A DNA stretch of 64,000 nucleotides. Origin: Cotesia glomerata. Lineage: Eukaryota > Arthropoda > Insecta > Hymenoptera > Braconidae. The notes under the pieces were generated by a model. The model was given only the letters and a program-made list of their open reading frames with translations. It was not told where the DNA came from and made no database searches. A program made the position numbers and the translations under genes. Position 1 is the first letter of the stretch. Each line of letters opens with the position of its first letter. Where the stretch lies: the NCBI RefSeq assembly GCF_020080835.1, contig NW_025402441.1, forward strand, positions 62,001 to 126,000. The letters are read 5' to 3'. This document shows, in pieces, positions 1 to 10,689 of this stretch.

Positions 1-1877
1 TCGGGCCCCATTATTGAGCCTTGCGGCACGCCAGCCGTTATGGCGTATTCTTGTGGACCTTCCGTGGTTTCTGCTATCAGCTTTCTCTCGTCAAGGTAGT
101 TGTCGACAAGTGCCAGATTCTCCGGCTCCACTTCAAATCTGTGCTCCAGGGCGTCCAAAATATCTCTCCAATTTGCGCTGTTAAAGGCATTTCTAATGTC
201 TAGCGTGAGGACAAGACACACCTTGCGGGCTTTGAGGCTACCAGTCCATGCTTCTCTCGCTGTCGCTACGACTTTCTGGACCGCGCCTACTGTTGAACGT
301 CCTTTCCGGAAGCCGTGTTGGTTTGCGGCAAAACCTCCAGCACGGTCTATGTCGTTGCGAAGTCTCCCTTGTATGAGCTTCTCGAGCAGTTTTCCAGCAA
401 TGTCCAGCATACAGAGTGGTCTAAACGACGAAGGTGTTATGGGGGTTCCCTTACCGTTGTCTAAGAGAACCAATCTCTGCCGTTTCCAGACTACGGGAAA
501 TGTGCCAGTTGCCAAGCATGCGTTGTAGGTGTTCAGGAGTATGTCTGGGTATTCCAGGGCTACAGTTTTGATCACCGATGCCGGGATGCCATCAGGTCCA
601 GGTGCCTTTCCTGTTTTGAGTGACTTGGCCGCGTCTTGTAATTCCTTAGTTGTGAAGGGTGTTACTTCGCTGTTCTTAGTGTAGTGTTTCTTCTCCCGCG
701 GTGGGTGTTTGGGGAAAAGCTCCGTTACAATGCTCTCCATCAAGGCAGGAGATTTCGGCGCCTCTGGTGAAGCCTTTCCAAGTCATTTGGCGACAATTTG
801 GTAGGCTTTACCCCAGAGAACATTGTCGAGATCGTTGCAGATCTCTTTCCACAGTTTCGCTTTACTTGCTTTAATGGCTCGGTTTAGCGTCTTTTTGGCC
901 TGCTTGTACTCTTTTGAATACAAGTCCTGGCTTGGGGAGCGTTTCGTAGCTCTCGTTGCTCGGCGACGTAGCTGATGGCATATTTTGCGAAGTTCTGCTA
1001 TGTCCGCTGACCACCAGTACGCCGGCCTGTGGAAGCTCTGGTTTTTCAGCCGCGGCATAGAGGCGTCACATGCGGTAGTAATTTCTTTCATCGTGTTTAG
1101 CACTGCCTTTTCCGTCTCGCTGCAGGTATCCGGTGTCGGGTTGTTCTGGAGGATAGACCAGCTTCGTGCGAGTGAAGCTTGCAATGCCTCTGGATCAAGC
1201 CTTTTGGCATTCCACTTCCGCTTAGAAACGTCGCGTTGTGAAACCGGAGCAAATGCCAATTCAACGCTGAATGTCACAAACTGGTGATCATTGCCACTGT
1301 ATTCTTCGGATATTGTCCAGTCTTCAATCATGTTGGCAGTCCTTGGAGTCGCCAATGAGATGTTGAGGATGGATTCTTGGTACCCTGGTCTTCTAAAGGT
1401 CGTGGTGCTCCCGGTGTTCAGCACTATTAGGTCGAGTCTAGCCACGACGTCAGCGACCTCGTTTCCTCTGGTGTCGGAGAAAGCAGCGCCCCACTCAGCC
1501 GATTTAGCGTTGAAGTCTCCGGCTACGATAACTTCGCCGTCGAACTTAGTGACCGCATCTTCTATATTTGCGAGTTTCTGTCGGAACACACTAATCCCTT
1601 CGTTAGGTGAGAGATAGACGCTCATGAAGTAGGTTGTGGGGGTTTGAATCCAGACAAAACCTGCTCCACCTCCGCTGTTGTTGACGGTAACGTTCTTTGT
1701 GTTCACAATCCAAATTGCTGCCGTGCCCGTTTCGTCTGCGAACCATGTTTTACCTTCGATGTTTAGATATTGCTCGCAGATAAAGCAGACGTCAATTTTA
1801 TCTTCGAAAACACGCTGGCGCAGCAGGTTTTGCGCCAAGGCGCACCTATTCAGGTTGCCTTGTAGTATGCGTGTCAT
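1..1877 (-). pseudogene. R1-clade LINE (family A) ORF2: endonuclease + reverse transcriptase, one nonsense codon, cut by window edge
   Basis: The reading frame starts with an ATG at 1877 and runs leftwards off the window. The N-terminal ~240 residues are an apurinic-endonuclease-like domain (GDFNAKSAEWG, then NDHQF near the end). A linker rich in basic residues and then RT follow: KTGKAPGPDGIPASV, FRPLCMLDIAGKLLEKL, NQHGFRKGRSTVGA, LTLDIRNAFNSANW and GVPQGSIMGP are readable before the edge; the YADD box would lie outside. One in-frame TGA at 781-783 interrupts an otherwise open frame. The related copy at 63266-64000 has a CGN codon there, so this is a point nonsense. Such ORF2 proteins nick the target DNA and prime cDNA synthesis on it. 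The start overlaps the ORF1 stop as ATGA (1874-1877). Clade assignment rests on endonuclease/RT order and on similarity to the family B elements downstream. Confidence 0.85.
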
Positions 1878-2818
1878 TTCTGACCTTTCATGGCTTCTGC
1901 AAGTGCTTTGCGGAATGCCTTACACGCTCCAGTGCCAGAAATATGGCATAGACTATCCTGGGCATCTTTGTCCGAAGCACAAAGGAAGCATTTTAACTTC
2001 TCCGTGCAGTTTACGGCCTTGTGGTTCTCTCCGCCACATTTGTAGCAGCACCTGCTTCTGTCTGGTCCCGCACACTGACGTGTTTGGTGTCCATAACCAA
2101 GAAATTTAAAACAACGTGTTACTTTTACTACTGGGCGTATACGACAGTTCACCAAACCGATCCGTATACGGGCCTTGTCAAGGGCCTTAATCGCACTGGG
2201 CTCGTCTAGTTCGCAGAAGGCTGCCCGATTACCTCGTGGTGTGGGTTTTGTCAAATTTACCCGTTTGACCTCCAGGTTGTCAGTGAATTCACGTTTGAGT
2301 GCTTCACGGACTTCGCTCTCGGTAGAGATTTCATCTAAGTCGAGGATCTCGATCGTTGTTGTTGGTGTTAGCGTCTTGACTGTGCCGATGTTTGCAGTGG
2401 CTGCCCTTACTGCATCGGTGAATGCCTTGCTGTCTTCGGTCTTTCGAGCCATTTCAAGGAGAACGCCTCCGTGTTTCGTCTTTTTAATAGACCTTATGTC
2501 TACGCCCGTCTCGACAGGGCTTACCTTGGCCTTGATTTCCTTCAGGAGATCGGCGTATGTTCGCCCTTCAGCTGGTTGGACTAGGACAGCTTTAGTTCTT
2601 GTCTTCTTCCTCCTTGGTTTCTTGGAGCCACCGCTGTTTGGCTGGTCTTGGGCTGTAGCAGTTTGAGTCACTGGCTCCTGTTCTTTCTTTTTCTTGTTTT
2701 GCCGAGTCACTTTGGTCTAGGTATCATCCCGGGCTGTCTTTTTCTGTGCTGGCTTGTCAATATCTGAGGAAGGGCTGGGCGTGGACAGCAGCCTCTTCTT
2801 GTTGCCATCTCCTTGCTG

Positions 2819-2820
<2 letters not shown>
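1874..2820 (-). pseudogene. LINE family A ORF1: gag-like zinc-knuckle protein, 5' end missing
   Basis: An open frame of ~278 codons ends at 1874. It has a basic N-terminal stretch (RKKTRTKAV), a middle region of the kind seen in R1/TRAS ORF1 proteins, and C-terminal cysteine knuckles (CYKCGGENHKAVNC and CFLCASDKD). A first knuckle-like block (CFKFLGYGHQTRQC) has Phe where the second Cys is expected. ORF1 proteins of this clade bind element RNA and help target it. The same frame continues upstream past a TAG at 2717-2719 through a lysine/serine-rich segment until it meets the (CA)n tract at 2821. No convincing ATG precedes the zinc region, so the gene is 5'-truncated and carries a nonsense codon. 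Its stop codon shares bases with the ORF2 start. Confidence 0.75.

Positions 2821-2900
<80 letters not shown>
2821..2900. repeat. (GT)n microsatellite, 5' junction of LINE family A
   Basis: About 40 GT units. On the minus strand it reads (CA)n running directly into the 5' end of the LINE. To the right the sequence is TG-repeat copy A (with a MITE insertion), so this is the internal microsatellite of that repeat and the LINE landed inside it. Confidence 0.9.
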
Positions 2901-2902
<2 letters not shown>

Positions 2903-2905
2903 GTA

Positions 2906-3602
2906 CACAGAAAAAAAAAAGATTTCTTGACTGGAGAATAAAATTCTTGGTTTAAGTAAATTTTCGGATGCCCGAAGGAAGACCGAAGTTGTCTTGGCCG
3001 AAGTAAAAATTTTTCTTGAAATTCTATTCTTGGTGGAAGTAATTTTTTTTAATTCAAATTATCATAAATACTTGATACAATAAATTTTTATATTGGATCA
3101 AAATTTGCAGATACTTTAGGGAAGCAGCGCCACCTACTTCAGCTGAGAAAAAAATTTTCTCACCTTGAGAAAATTTTTCTCTTGAATATTTGATACCCAT
3201 TTTAGATTATTTTAGCACGCAATTATACATATTGAATGAAAGAAAATGGTTCAATATTATTTGATCTTCCCATTTGACATATTCGTCAATAAAAATATTA
3301 ATGAAAATTTATTATCGAGATATTTGATTTTTTAGAGCAAGAGAAAAATTTTCTCAAGACAAGAAAATTTACTTCTTTCAAGAACTTAATTTTTTGAAGC
3401 AAGAGAAAAATTTTCTCAAAACAAGAAAATTTTCTTGATTTAAATAAATTGTCTTGGATCTAGGTACGTATTTCTTGAAGCAAGAGAATTAATTTTGTTG
3501 GAATAAGTGAAATTTCTTGTCAAAAAAAAAATTTTTTTTTCCCCAAGAAAATAATTAGCAAGAAAAATATTTTCTTGGTTCAAGTGAACCATTCTTTCTG
3601 TG
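2906..3602. mobile_element. 697 bp MITE with CACAGAAA termini and TA target duplication
   Basis: The sequence begins CACAGAAA and ends TTTCTGTG, flanked by TA at 2904-2905 and 3603-3604. The interior has many short palindromes built on caagaaaattttcttg-type words and no coding frame. Removing it gives gtaagtatgtaaacc, which is what the intact TG-repeat copy at 57478 reads at the same place. That supports the boundaries. TA duplication fits the Tc1/mariner superfamily; no transposase is present. Confidence 0.7.
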
Positions 3603-3604
3603 TA

Positions 3605-4252
3605 TGTAAACCTCCTATAACTTTTGAACGGTTTAACCGATTTCATCGCGGTTGGTGCTATTCGAAAGGGCTTGGCCAAACTTAGATTTTAAATACAATT
3701 TGGACCGATTTGGACTGATAGATTTCAAGAAATTAAAAAAAAAATGTGAAAAAATTTTTTTTTAAGTGGTTTTTTTGGAATAACTTTTAAACGACTCCAT
3801 CGATCAACTCCAAAAACTAATCAGCTCTGAACCTTGAAAAACCACGTCGATCAACGCTAATCCAGTCAAAATCGGTTGATTCGTTCGGGAGATATCGTGA
3901 AGGAAAGAAAACCGAAAAAAAGGTTTTTTCGGAATTACTCCGAAATTTCTAGTTTGATCAATTTAAACTTTAAAATTATTCATGGGGCTTAAAAAACTGC
4001 GTTAAATACCGCCAACCGCGTGAAAATCAGTTAATTCATTTAAAAGTTATGACGGTTTGAAAATTCAAAAAATAGTGTTTTATTAAACTTTTACCAGACT
4101 TTTGAGCTCGGAGAGCTCAAAATGACACATAAATTATATTTTTGAGCTCGAAAAGCTCAAAAACGTCACTAGTGCAATTTTGAGCACTTAAATATGGAAT
4201 TAGCGGGAAGTTGCAGGGATGGCCTTCAGGGTCAACCGTTTTCCTAATTTTT
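3605..4252 (+). repeat. TG-repeat copy A (right half)
   Basis: Starts right of the microsatellite with gtaaacctcctataac and contains the family's conserved blocks (ccgatttcatcgcggttggt; ttgagctcggagagctcaa). It ends ...agcgggaagttgcagggatggcc...cgttttcctaattttt. The left half is displaced beyond the LINE, outside the window. Class unknown. Confidence 0.8.
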
Positions 4253-4334
4253 ATTATTAATTATCCATACATTTAGTTTTTTTAATATTATTGAGCGGAA
4301 TAAATAAAAAATATAAATTAAAATATTAAATAAC

Positions 4335-4940
4335 ATCAATCCACAGATTCGGTAGAATCTGGCGCCAAGTTCCGTTCAAATCCGTTGTAAACGGAGCGCC
4401 AGACTACCGACTGTGTTTACTGTAAGCAGAACGGTTTTTTGAGGCTGCGAAATTTTATTTAATTCTACGGTACTTTTTTTATCCAATTTGTTTATCATAA
4501 CAGTAATTCATAATTTACTTCACCGTATTAATTAATTATATTCACTTATAACAATTTATTTACTTGAAATTATTAAATTTTATCAGCACATACTATAGCT
4601 CGCTCACAAATTTCGATCCTGACTTTTTTTTATGGAGAAAGGTCAGCGCCACAGACTAGATAAAATAAAAATGTGTAGTAATCCTCCTATAGATAAGTAA
4701 CTACAGTTAAAAAAAGTAATTCACAGCTTACATTTACGGCCGCCAGGGTGCACTGGAATTACATCTACATAAACTGTAGCTTCAAGGGGATAGTTTGCAG
4801 TAAAAAATGCAGTCAACACGAGATTTAAGTTGGTACCGATTGTAAATTTTCATTATAATTACAAAAAATACTAAAATCCGAACAAAAACAGTTTCACTCT
4901 AAAAAAGTCGCGCCAAGTCCACGTTCATAAGACTGTAACA
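4335..4940. repeat. Fragments of a foldback repeat family also seen at 6427-6905 and 32780-33190
   Basis: 4335-4460 matches the reverse complement of 33095-33190 (tctggcgccaagttccgttc; gtaagcagaacggtttttt). 4875-4935 matches the forward start of the same family (tccgaacaaaaacagttt; cgcgccaagtccacgttcat). The two pieces are in opposite orientation with AT-rich DNA between. No coding capacity. Confidence 0.55.
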
Positions 4941-6426
4941 ATACTTTTCCCCAAAATTTAACTAAATTCGACCGATGGCGGAGATATCGGCTGGGTAGGG
5001 TATTTTACGCTCGCCCTTTTTAAACATATAATAAAATTAACCCGGAAACCCCTCAGGCTGGGTTAGTGCACATTTGGACGCCAGGTAATTTTTTTTTTGA
5101 AAATTACCAAAAATAATAAAAATTCCAGGGGCCGCGCCGGACGATCAATTAACGATTTAAATTAATGAGAATGGAAAATAAATCACGAAATAATCAAAGT
5201 CTAGATTAGGATATTATTTGGAATCAAAAACAATAACTAAATAATTATAAACTAATATCCTAGATTATTTAACTAAGATAGGAAGATGAGTCATAGGAAA
5301 GGAATCCGGGAATCAGCTTTCATACATTAATTATTAATGGATCAGAAAATTTCAATAAAAATAAATAAATTGTTTATTCAAAAACGAAGTTACTTAAAAC
5401 TAAATTTATCCATTAAATAACAAAATAAATCCTTTATGGAATTCGTGATTAACATATAAATTTTTCTTCAACTTATTTTACAATATTGCGTTCGAGAATA
5501 ATAATAACCGCAATCAAAACAATAATCGTAACAGTAATTAAAATTTAAGAATATTAAATCTGAATTGCGCTTGAAAATAATACTTGTAATGATAGTTAAT
5601 GTTTGACAATAATAATTGTCAATGGCGCAAAATAATAAACCTAATTTGACAATAATAATTATAAAAATTGCTGGCCGTATCGAGGACCCAACACGCGGCT
5701 TTCGGGACAGGTACAAATATTCCCTTATGATAACCCTTACTCGCTATGGGATCGACCCGATCAATCGATAGTGATTTTAGTTGGACAGTAAAAGAATAAC
5801 TTATTTGAGCCAGGAGACAGCGGTGTGCGGATATTAATTGATCTCAACTTGTGAGTACTCACCAAAAAAAAGGAAACTCAAACCAAGGCACCAAATCCAC
5901 ACTCCTTACAATAGCGGAGGTCCCGCGTGCCTACCTCACACCAAGCGGGCCACCGCGTGTCTGCTCAATTTTTGTCACCGTAAACCGTTCGAGGCCTCGT
6001 GTTCGACAACAAGGGCCTCTCTAGCCATTTTCCCTAATTCAATGAACTCTTTGCTCGCGATCGATATTGTAGGGCCTCACCCGTGCGAGTAAAGGCTATG
6101 ATTTATCACTCATAGTAAAATTAGGTACTATATGCCAATGATTTACGGCAATGCATTCAGATGATAAAAATAATAATAATAATAATGAATTATAAATAAT
6201 TCATTATAAACATCTGAAATAAATATAAGATTAATTTTAAATTAATAAAATAATATCGAAAATTTCAAACATATATATAGTAATAATAATAATAGTAATA
6301 ATAAATTATAAATACATTTATAGATAAATACAAAATAGTAAAATTGAGACACACATTGAGTGTGGATCTGTTGCCAAATATTAGGCGCAGGGAGGAACGC
6401 GCACAGGGAATAAAAACCCTGTGGCA
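4941..6426. other. AT-rich stretch without recognisable genes
   Basis: Mostly AT-rich, with short GC-richer islands around 5040-5150, 5670-5780 and 5880-6090. Open frames are short and of low-complexity composition. The islands could be old LTR or SINE remnants, but nothing was recognised. Confidence 0.4.
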
Positions 6427-6905
6427 AGACTATTAGGAAAAAAAATTTTTTTTTTTTCTTTAAAAAAAGATACAAAATAAAAAAATTAAAAAATCCAAGT
6501 AATCGATATGATTGTTTTTGATTTTCGGAAATTAAAAAAAATTTTATTGTAAATTTAAAAATTAAAAAAAAAAATTTTAGAACGTACTTGGTGTGCGTCA
6601 TTGTCTATTTCAATTTTTTTAAAGTCCTAGTAAATAGATTTTACGAATTTCATTAAAAGTAAAATATTTTGCAACCACGCACACTAAATACGTTCTAAAA
6701 TTTTTTTTTTAATTTTTAAATTTACAATAAAATTTTTTTTAATTTCCGAAAATCAAAAACAATCATATCGGCTACTTGGATTTTTTAATTTTTTTATTTT
6801 GTATCTTTTTTTAAAGAAAAAAAAAAAATTTTTTTTCCTAATAGTCTTATGAACGTGGACTTGGCGCGACTTTTTTACAGTGAAACTGTTTTTGTTCGGA
6901 TTAAT
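6427..6905. repeat. Foldback element with ~165 bp near-perfect inverted arms
   Basis: 6427-6592 (agactattaggaaaa... to ...gtgtgcgt) is repeated as its reverse complement at 6685-6850 with only a handful of mismatches, around a ~90 bp centre. The right arm extends to 6905 with the terminal block found at 4875 and 32780. A transcript would fold into a long hairpin. A single-arm relative lies at 32840-33010. Non-coding. Confidence 0.75.
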
Positions 6906-7104
6906 ATTAAACATAATCTACGGTACGATTTTTAAAATGCTATAGAAATAATTCATTATTTCTACAGCATTCTGTTTTTTTTTTTAAATAAACTAGAAAT
7001 TTCCCTGACCCAAGTTAAAAACTCCCTGACTTTTCACTGACTATTCCAGAAATTTTAAATTCCCTGACATTTCCAGGTTTTCCAGGTCAATCGCCACCCT
7101 GATA

Positions 7105-7260
7105 AATTATATAAATAATATACCATCACACTTCGTCACCATATAGATTTAGCTTATAACAATGATGAGATGTGCATCAACTTATCGGTCGTACGGCGTA
7201 GGGGTTAGTTATCGGTTTGGCAAGCGCGTAGCTTGGGTTCGAATCTCGGTTAAAACCAGT
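7105..7260 (+). repeat. tRNA-derived SINE-like sequence
   Basis: 7190-7250 contains a tRNA-type A-box-like word (cggcgtaggggttag) and ~45 bp later a B-box match (gggttcgaatc), the internal RNA polymerase III promoter layout. The flanking block at 7110-7185 (cttcgtcaccatatagattt) recurs at 36800-36865 without the tRNA part. The acceptor stem does not pair, so I do not call a functional tRNA gene. Confidence 0.4.
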
Positions 7261-7727
7261 GCAATTTTCATTTTATTTCATATAAGAAAATAATGCAAGG
7301 TATGCTAATCTAAGCTCGGTTCAGCTAAGAACTTAGTAAGCTTGAACGAGCCCATTGTAAGACGGATTCTGGATTACGATACTCAAGTCGCAATTTTTCG
7401 TATAATTTTTTTTCCGTGCAGAGTATTATGTAACAAAGGACTGGTTAGAGCTAGCGCACGATTCAGTAATGTGCAGACAGCAGCTAGCAGTTTTTACATA
7501 GCACCCTGTGCTGTCCTAACTTTTCTAACTTTATTTTTTCCCAAAACACTATTGAGTACTGAATAAACAGTAATGGGGGCTGTTTTTTTTTCTCCGTGAC
7601 ATATATGTCGTACGTTCAGCTACTTCCATAAATATTATTTCAGAAAGCACGTTGTCACTATGAACTAAAATTTTTCTAAAAAATGTAATAGCTAACAATT
7701 TTTTAATGTTAGTGTTTCTTATACCTG
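7261..7727. other. No gene recognised
   Basis: Unremarkable AT-rich sequence left of the Tigger element. Only short frames without recognisable motifs. Confidence 0.4.
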
Positions 7728-7729
7728 TA

Positions 7730-7810
7730 CAAATAAAAACCTGTACAAATGACCACCTCTGTAATCTGACCACCTCTCTATATTGACCACCTGCCTAATG
7801 TGACCTCTAT
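7730..7810. repeat. Left terminal and subterminal repeats of the Tigger element
   Basis: Imperfect ~28 bp terminal repeat followed by four spaced copies of tgacc(acct), at about 7749, 7766, 7784 and 7800. Matching words occur at the right end (9605, 9621 and, inverted, 9646). Repeats of this kind often bind transposase; that role is inferred. Confidence 0.6.
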
Positions 7811-7922
7811 TTTTAAAATAATCTACCTGTGTATATTGACCGATATTCTTCGTTATTTCGACTGTACTACTCATACTGTCCGTTCATTCTTGGTGCCATT
7901 GACAGTATTAGAATCTAGTGAA

Positions 7923-9506
7923 ATGGGTGTGAAAAGAAAGTATACTGAGTTAGATATAGTTAAAAAAAAAAAAATTGTGGACTTATTGGAGCAAAAAGTG
8001 AGCCAGCGTAATATTGCAATCCAATTTGGGATATCGAAAACCACTGTAGTTAACATAGGTCATAATAAAGATCTTATTTTGAAAATGTGGAATAATAATT
8101 GTAGCGGAGACAGAAAAAGAAAACTACGGAAAACGGAATTTGAAGGCGTAAATTTAGGCGTGCTGAAATTTTTTGAATTATGCCGGTCAAAAGATGTTCC
8201 TGTGTCTGGAGTAATGTTGAAGAAAAAATCTCTGGAAATCGCTAAAATGTTGGGAATTAATGAATTTCGAGCCAGTAATGGATGGTTGGAATCTTTTTTA
8301 AAACGAAATAATATAAGTTTTAAAGCTTTATGTGGTGACGCAGCTTCTGCTGATTTAGAAGAAGCTAAGGATTGGAACAGTACAAAATTACAAGAATTAA
8401 TTGCTGGATATGATCCAAAAAATATATTTAATGCTGACGAACTGGCATTATTTTACCGCCAAATACCAAAAAAAAGTTTTGTAAAGAAAGGTGACAGGTG
8501 CAAAGGTGGAAAAATGGCTAAAGAATGCTTGAGCGTACTTCTGTGTTGCAGTTTAACTGGTGAAAAATTTAAATCTTTGGTTATAGGATCAGCAGCCAGA
8601 CCTCGTGTGTTTAAAAAAGAAGGAGTACGTCCAAATAATCTACCTGTATTTTGGCGGTATAATAAAAAAGCATGGATGACCCGAGTGATATTTGACGATT
8701 GGTTACTTGAATTGAATAAATATATGAAAAGACAAAATAGAAAAATTTTATTATTTATCGATAACGCAACCAGCCACAACACAACTAAGACCCTAAGCAA
8801 CGTAACAGTTCAGTTTTTTCCACCAAACTTGACGTCTGAAATTCAGCCTTTAGATCAAGGCATTATAAAGACAGTCAAAGATCATTATAGATCGAAGCTA
8901 TTAGAATATATCGTGTCTAAAGCTGAAAACTGTGATTGTAAAGAGGAATTCCATAAATCCATCACGGTTTTACATGCAATAAGATGGTTGTATGGTGCGT
9001 GGATGGATATAAGTCAACAAACAATTGAAAAGTGTTTTCACCGAGCTGGATTTGTAAGCAGCGGGTTGGTTAATGATATAGAAGAACGTGAAACTATTTT
9101 GACTGACACTACTCGTAAATTACCTAGCCACTTTACAGCTGAATTAGCTACTGAAAGAGAAATAGATGAAGCTGATAAATTCTTGCCTGTGCACGAAGAA
9201 TTGCCGGATGACATTGATAGAGCCTTAAATGATTATTTATTCAACAAAGACAATAATGACGAAGAAACAGAGGGTGAAAAGGAAACAGATGATGAAGAAG
9301 AAAAAGCAGAGAAAAATAACCTGGGTTTCGACGACGCACTGAAATGTGTTAAAGATTTAATTAAATTTTGTAACCAAGAAAACTATTCGAATGCAGACAG
9401 TTTATTTACTTTGTATAATCGGATTGAAGAGGACTGGATTAAGAAGGAGCTTACTAAATTGAAACAAACCAAACTTGACTGTTATTTGAATAAAAGTGAT
9501 CTTTAA
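7923..9506 (+). CDS. Tigger-like (pogo) transposase, 527 aa, intact
   Basis: The ATG at 7923 opens MGVKRKYTELD, the usual N-terminus. Domains in order: a CENP-B N-type helix-turn-helix (residues ~5-50, with QRNIAIQFGISKTTV), a second CENP-B/Tc5-type DNA-binding domain (~75-140, ending SNGWLESFLKRNNI), and a DDE_1 catalytic domain. Candidate acidic triad: FNADELALFY (~172), LLFIDNATSH (~279) and IQPLDQG (~311). An acidic, Glu/Asp-rich tail follows at ~455-485. No stops or frameshifts over 527 codons, the usual length for TIGD-type proteins. The enzyme would bind the element ends and cut and paste it at TA. An in-frame GTG at 7800 is not a plausible start. A domesticated host gene is possible, but the flanking terminal repeats argue for an element gene. 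Confidence 0.92.
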   Translation: MGVKRKYTELDIVKKKKIVDLLEQKVSQRNIAIQFGISKTTVVNIGHNKDLILKMWNNNCSGDRKRKLRKTEFEGVNLGVLKFFELCRSKDVPVSGVMLKKKSLEIAKMLGINEFRASNGWLESFLKRNNISFKALCGDAASADLEEAKDWNSTKLQELIAGYDPKNIFNADELALFYRQIPKKSFVKKGDRCKGGKMAKECLSVLLCCSLTGEKFKSLVIGSAARPRVFKKEGVRPNNLPVFWRYNKKAWMTRVIFDDWLLELNKYMKRQNRKILLFIDNATSHNTTKTLSNVTVQFFPPNLTSEIQPLDQGIIKTVKDHYRSKLLEYIVSKAENCDCKEEFHKSITVLHAIRWLYGAWMDISQQTIEKCFHRAGFVSSGLVNDIEERETILTDTTRKLPSHFTAELATEREIDEADKFLPVHEELPDDIDRALNDYLFNKDNNDEETEGEKETDDEEEKAEKNNLGFDDALKCVKDLIKFCNQENYSNADSLFTLYNRIEEDWIKKELTKLKQTKLDCYLNKSDL

Positions 9507-9599
9507 CTTCCAGCTAAATTCTTGTTTATGTTTGAATCTTTTCCCCTTGTTCTTTCCTACATTCTTGTCCATCATTTCTCCCCACCTTTCATTCTCTGT

Positions 9600-9671
9600 A
9601 CAATGACCACCTGCATACAATGACCACTCTTATCGAGAACCGTAAGTGGTCAGTGTACACAGGTTTTACTG
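9600..9671. repeat. Right terminal and subterminal repeats of the Tigger element
   Basis: Two aatgaccac words (9603, 9619), one inverted gtggtca (9646) and the terminal gtgtacacaggttttactg ending at 9671. This mirrors the left end. TA follows at 9672. Confidence 0.65.
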
Positions 9672-9673
9672 TA

Positions 9674-10078
9674 GTAATCTCAAGAAGGGCTTTTTAGTTA
9701 TAATTAAATATGCAAGTGAACTTTTTGTTATCTCGTATATTAGAATGTATAAAAGTTCTAAAAACTTAATCTTTGAAATTAAATATTTTCAAAAATGTCT
9801 TGTTCATAAGCTATGTTATTTTTTGACCGTTTGGTACAGAATTATTAAAATCATAATTTAGGTAAATTTTATAAAAGTTCTCAGAAAATGCACCGAGTGG
9901 ATAAAAGTACTTAAGCTCAAAATCAAAACAAAATCAAATATTATTATTCTGTTTAAACATGATAACAATTTAAGGATATCATATTCCTAGATCTTAAAAT
10001 AAATATGCAGTTATATTTTAGCACACGATTCGAATCAGCAAAAGTTTTTAAGGACTAGTCTGCAGGATCAGAAATGAC
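9674..10078. other. No gene recognised
   Basis: AT-rich sequence between two mobile elements. The short plus-strand frame at 9646-9861 has no recognisable motif. Confidence 0.4.
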
Positions 10079-10548
10079 CTGACTAGAAATTGTAGTGAGG
10101 AATGCCGAAGAATTAGTGAGGGGCAAGTTTGGCTTGCCTAACTTAGGCAAGCCTAATTTGCGCCTTCTTAAATCCACGTTAGGCAAAACGAAGATTGGCA
10201 TGCCAAATTTGCATGTAATTTGGGACATCTATGGCAAGGCGAACTTCGGCGAACCTTTGGAATGCCTGACTAGCTGGAAGTAATGATAACCAAAGATTTG
10301 CCGAAGTTTGGCTTGCCATAAATGTCCCTAATTACCTTTAAGTTTGGTAAACCGAACTTTCGTAAGCCTTTGGATTTTATAATTTCCTGCAAGTTAGGTA
10401 TTCCAAAGATTCGCCAAACTTCGTCTTACCATAGATGGCCCCAATTAATTTTTAGTTTGGCAAACCAAACTTCCGTATACCTTTGGATTTTATAATTTCC
10501 TGCAAGTTAGGCATTCCAAACGTTTGACGAACTTCGGCGTTTCTAGCC
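10079..10548. mobile_element. Word-repetitive non-autonomous element, 'gactagaaa' type
   Basis: Begins ctgactagaaattg...gtgaggaatgccgaag and ends cttcggcgtttctagcc, i.e. inverted ends. The interior repeats variants of aacttaggcaagcc, agtttggcttgcc and tttgccgaagtttgg in both orientations. No coding frame. Confidence 0.5.
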
Positions 10549-10689
10549 AAAATACTCTAAAACGGAGTGGGAGAAGATATTTGGCTTTAAGTCTTTCCAA
10601 GGTTAAGCCTTTTAGTTCTATACATATAAAAGTGTGTATTTATGAGAGTATTTGTGTATTGTACATATAAACATGGTGTCTCATGTACC

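Larger units (their letters stand above)
7730..9671 (+). mobile_element. Tigger/pogo-type DNA transposon, complete
   Basis: A transposase gene is flanked by imperfect inverted termini: left CAAATAAAAACCTGTACA at 7730, and on the minus strand CAGTAAAACCTGTGTACA from 9671. The dinucleotide TA at 7728-7729 and 9672-9673 is the expected duplication. Subterminal tgaccac words cluster at both ends. The ~1.94 kb length and single transposase frame fit an autonomous Tigger. Confidence 0.85.

Noticed and set aside
2717..2955. Short frames on both strands through the (GT)n tract
   Set aside because: They are translations of the microsatellite; only the minus-strand tail next to 2820 has gag-like composition and is folded into the ORF1 entry.
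6242..6601. 119-codon minus-strand frame
   Set aside because: Low-complexity Phe/Lys/Leu sequence produced by the foldback arm and AT runs.
7190..7262. Functional tRNA gene
   Set aside because: A- and B-box-like words are present, but the acceptor and anticodon stems do not form by eye; treated as SINE-like.
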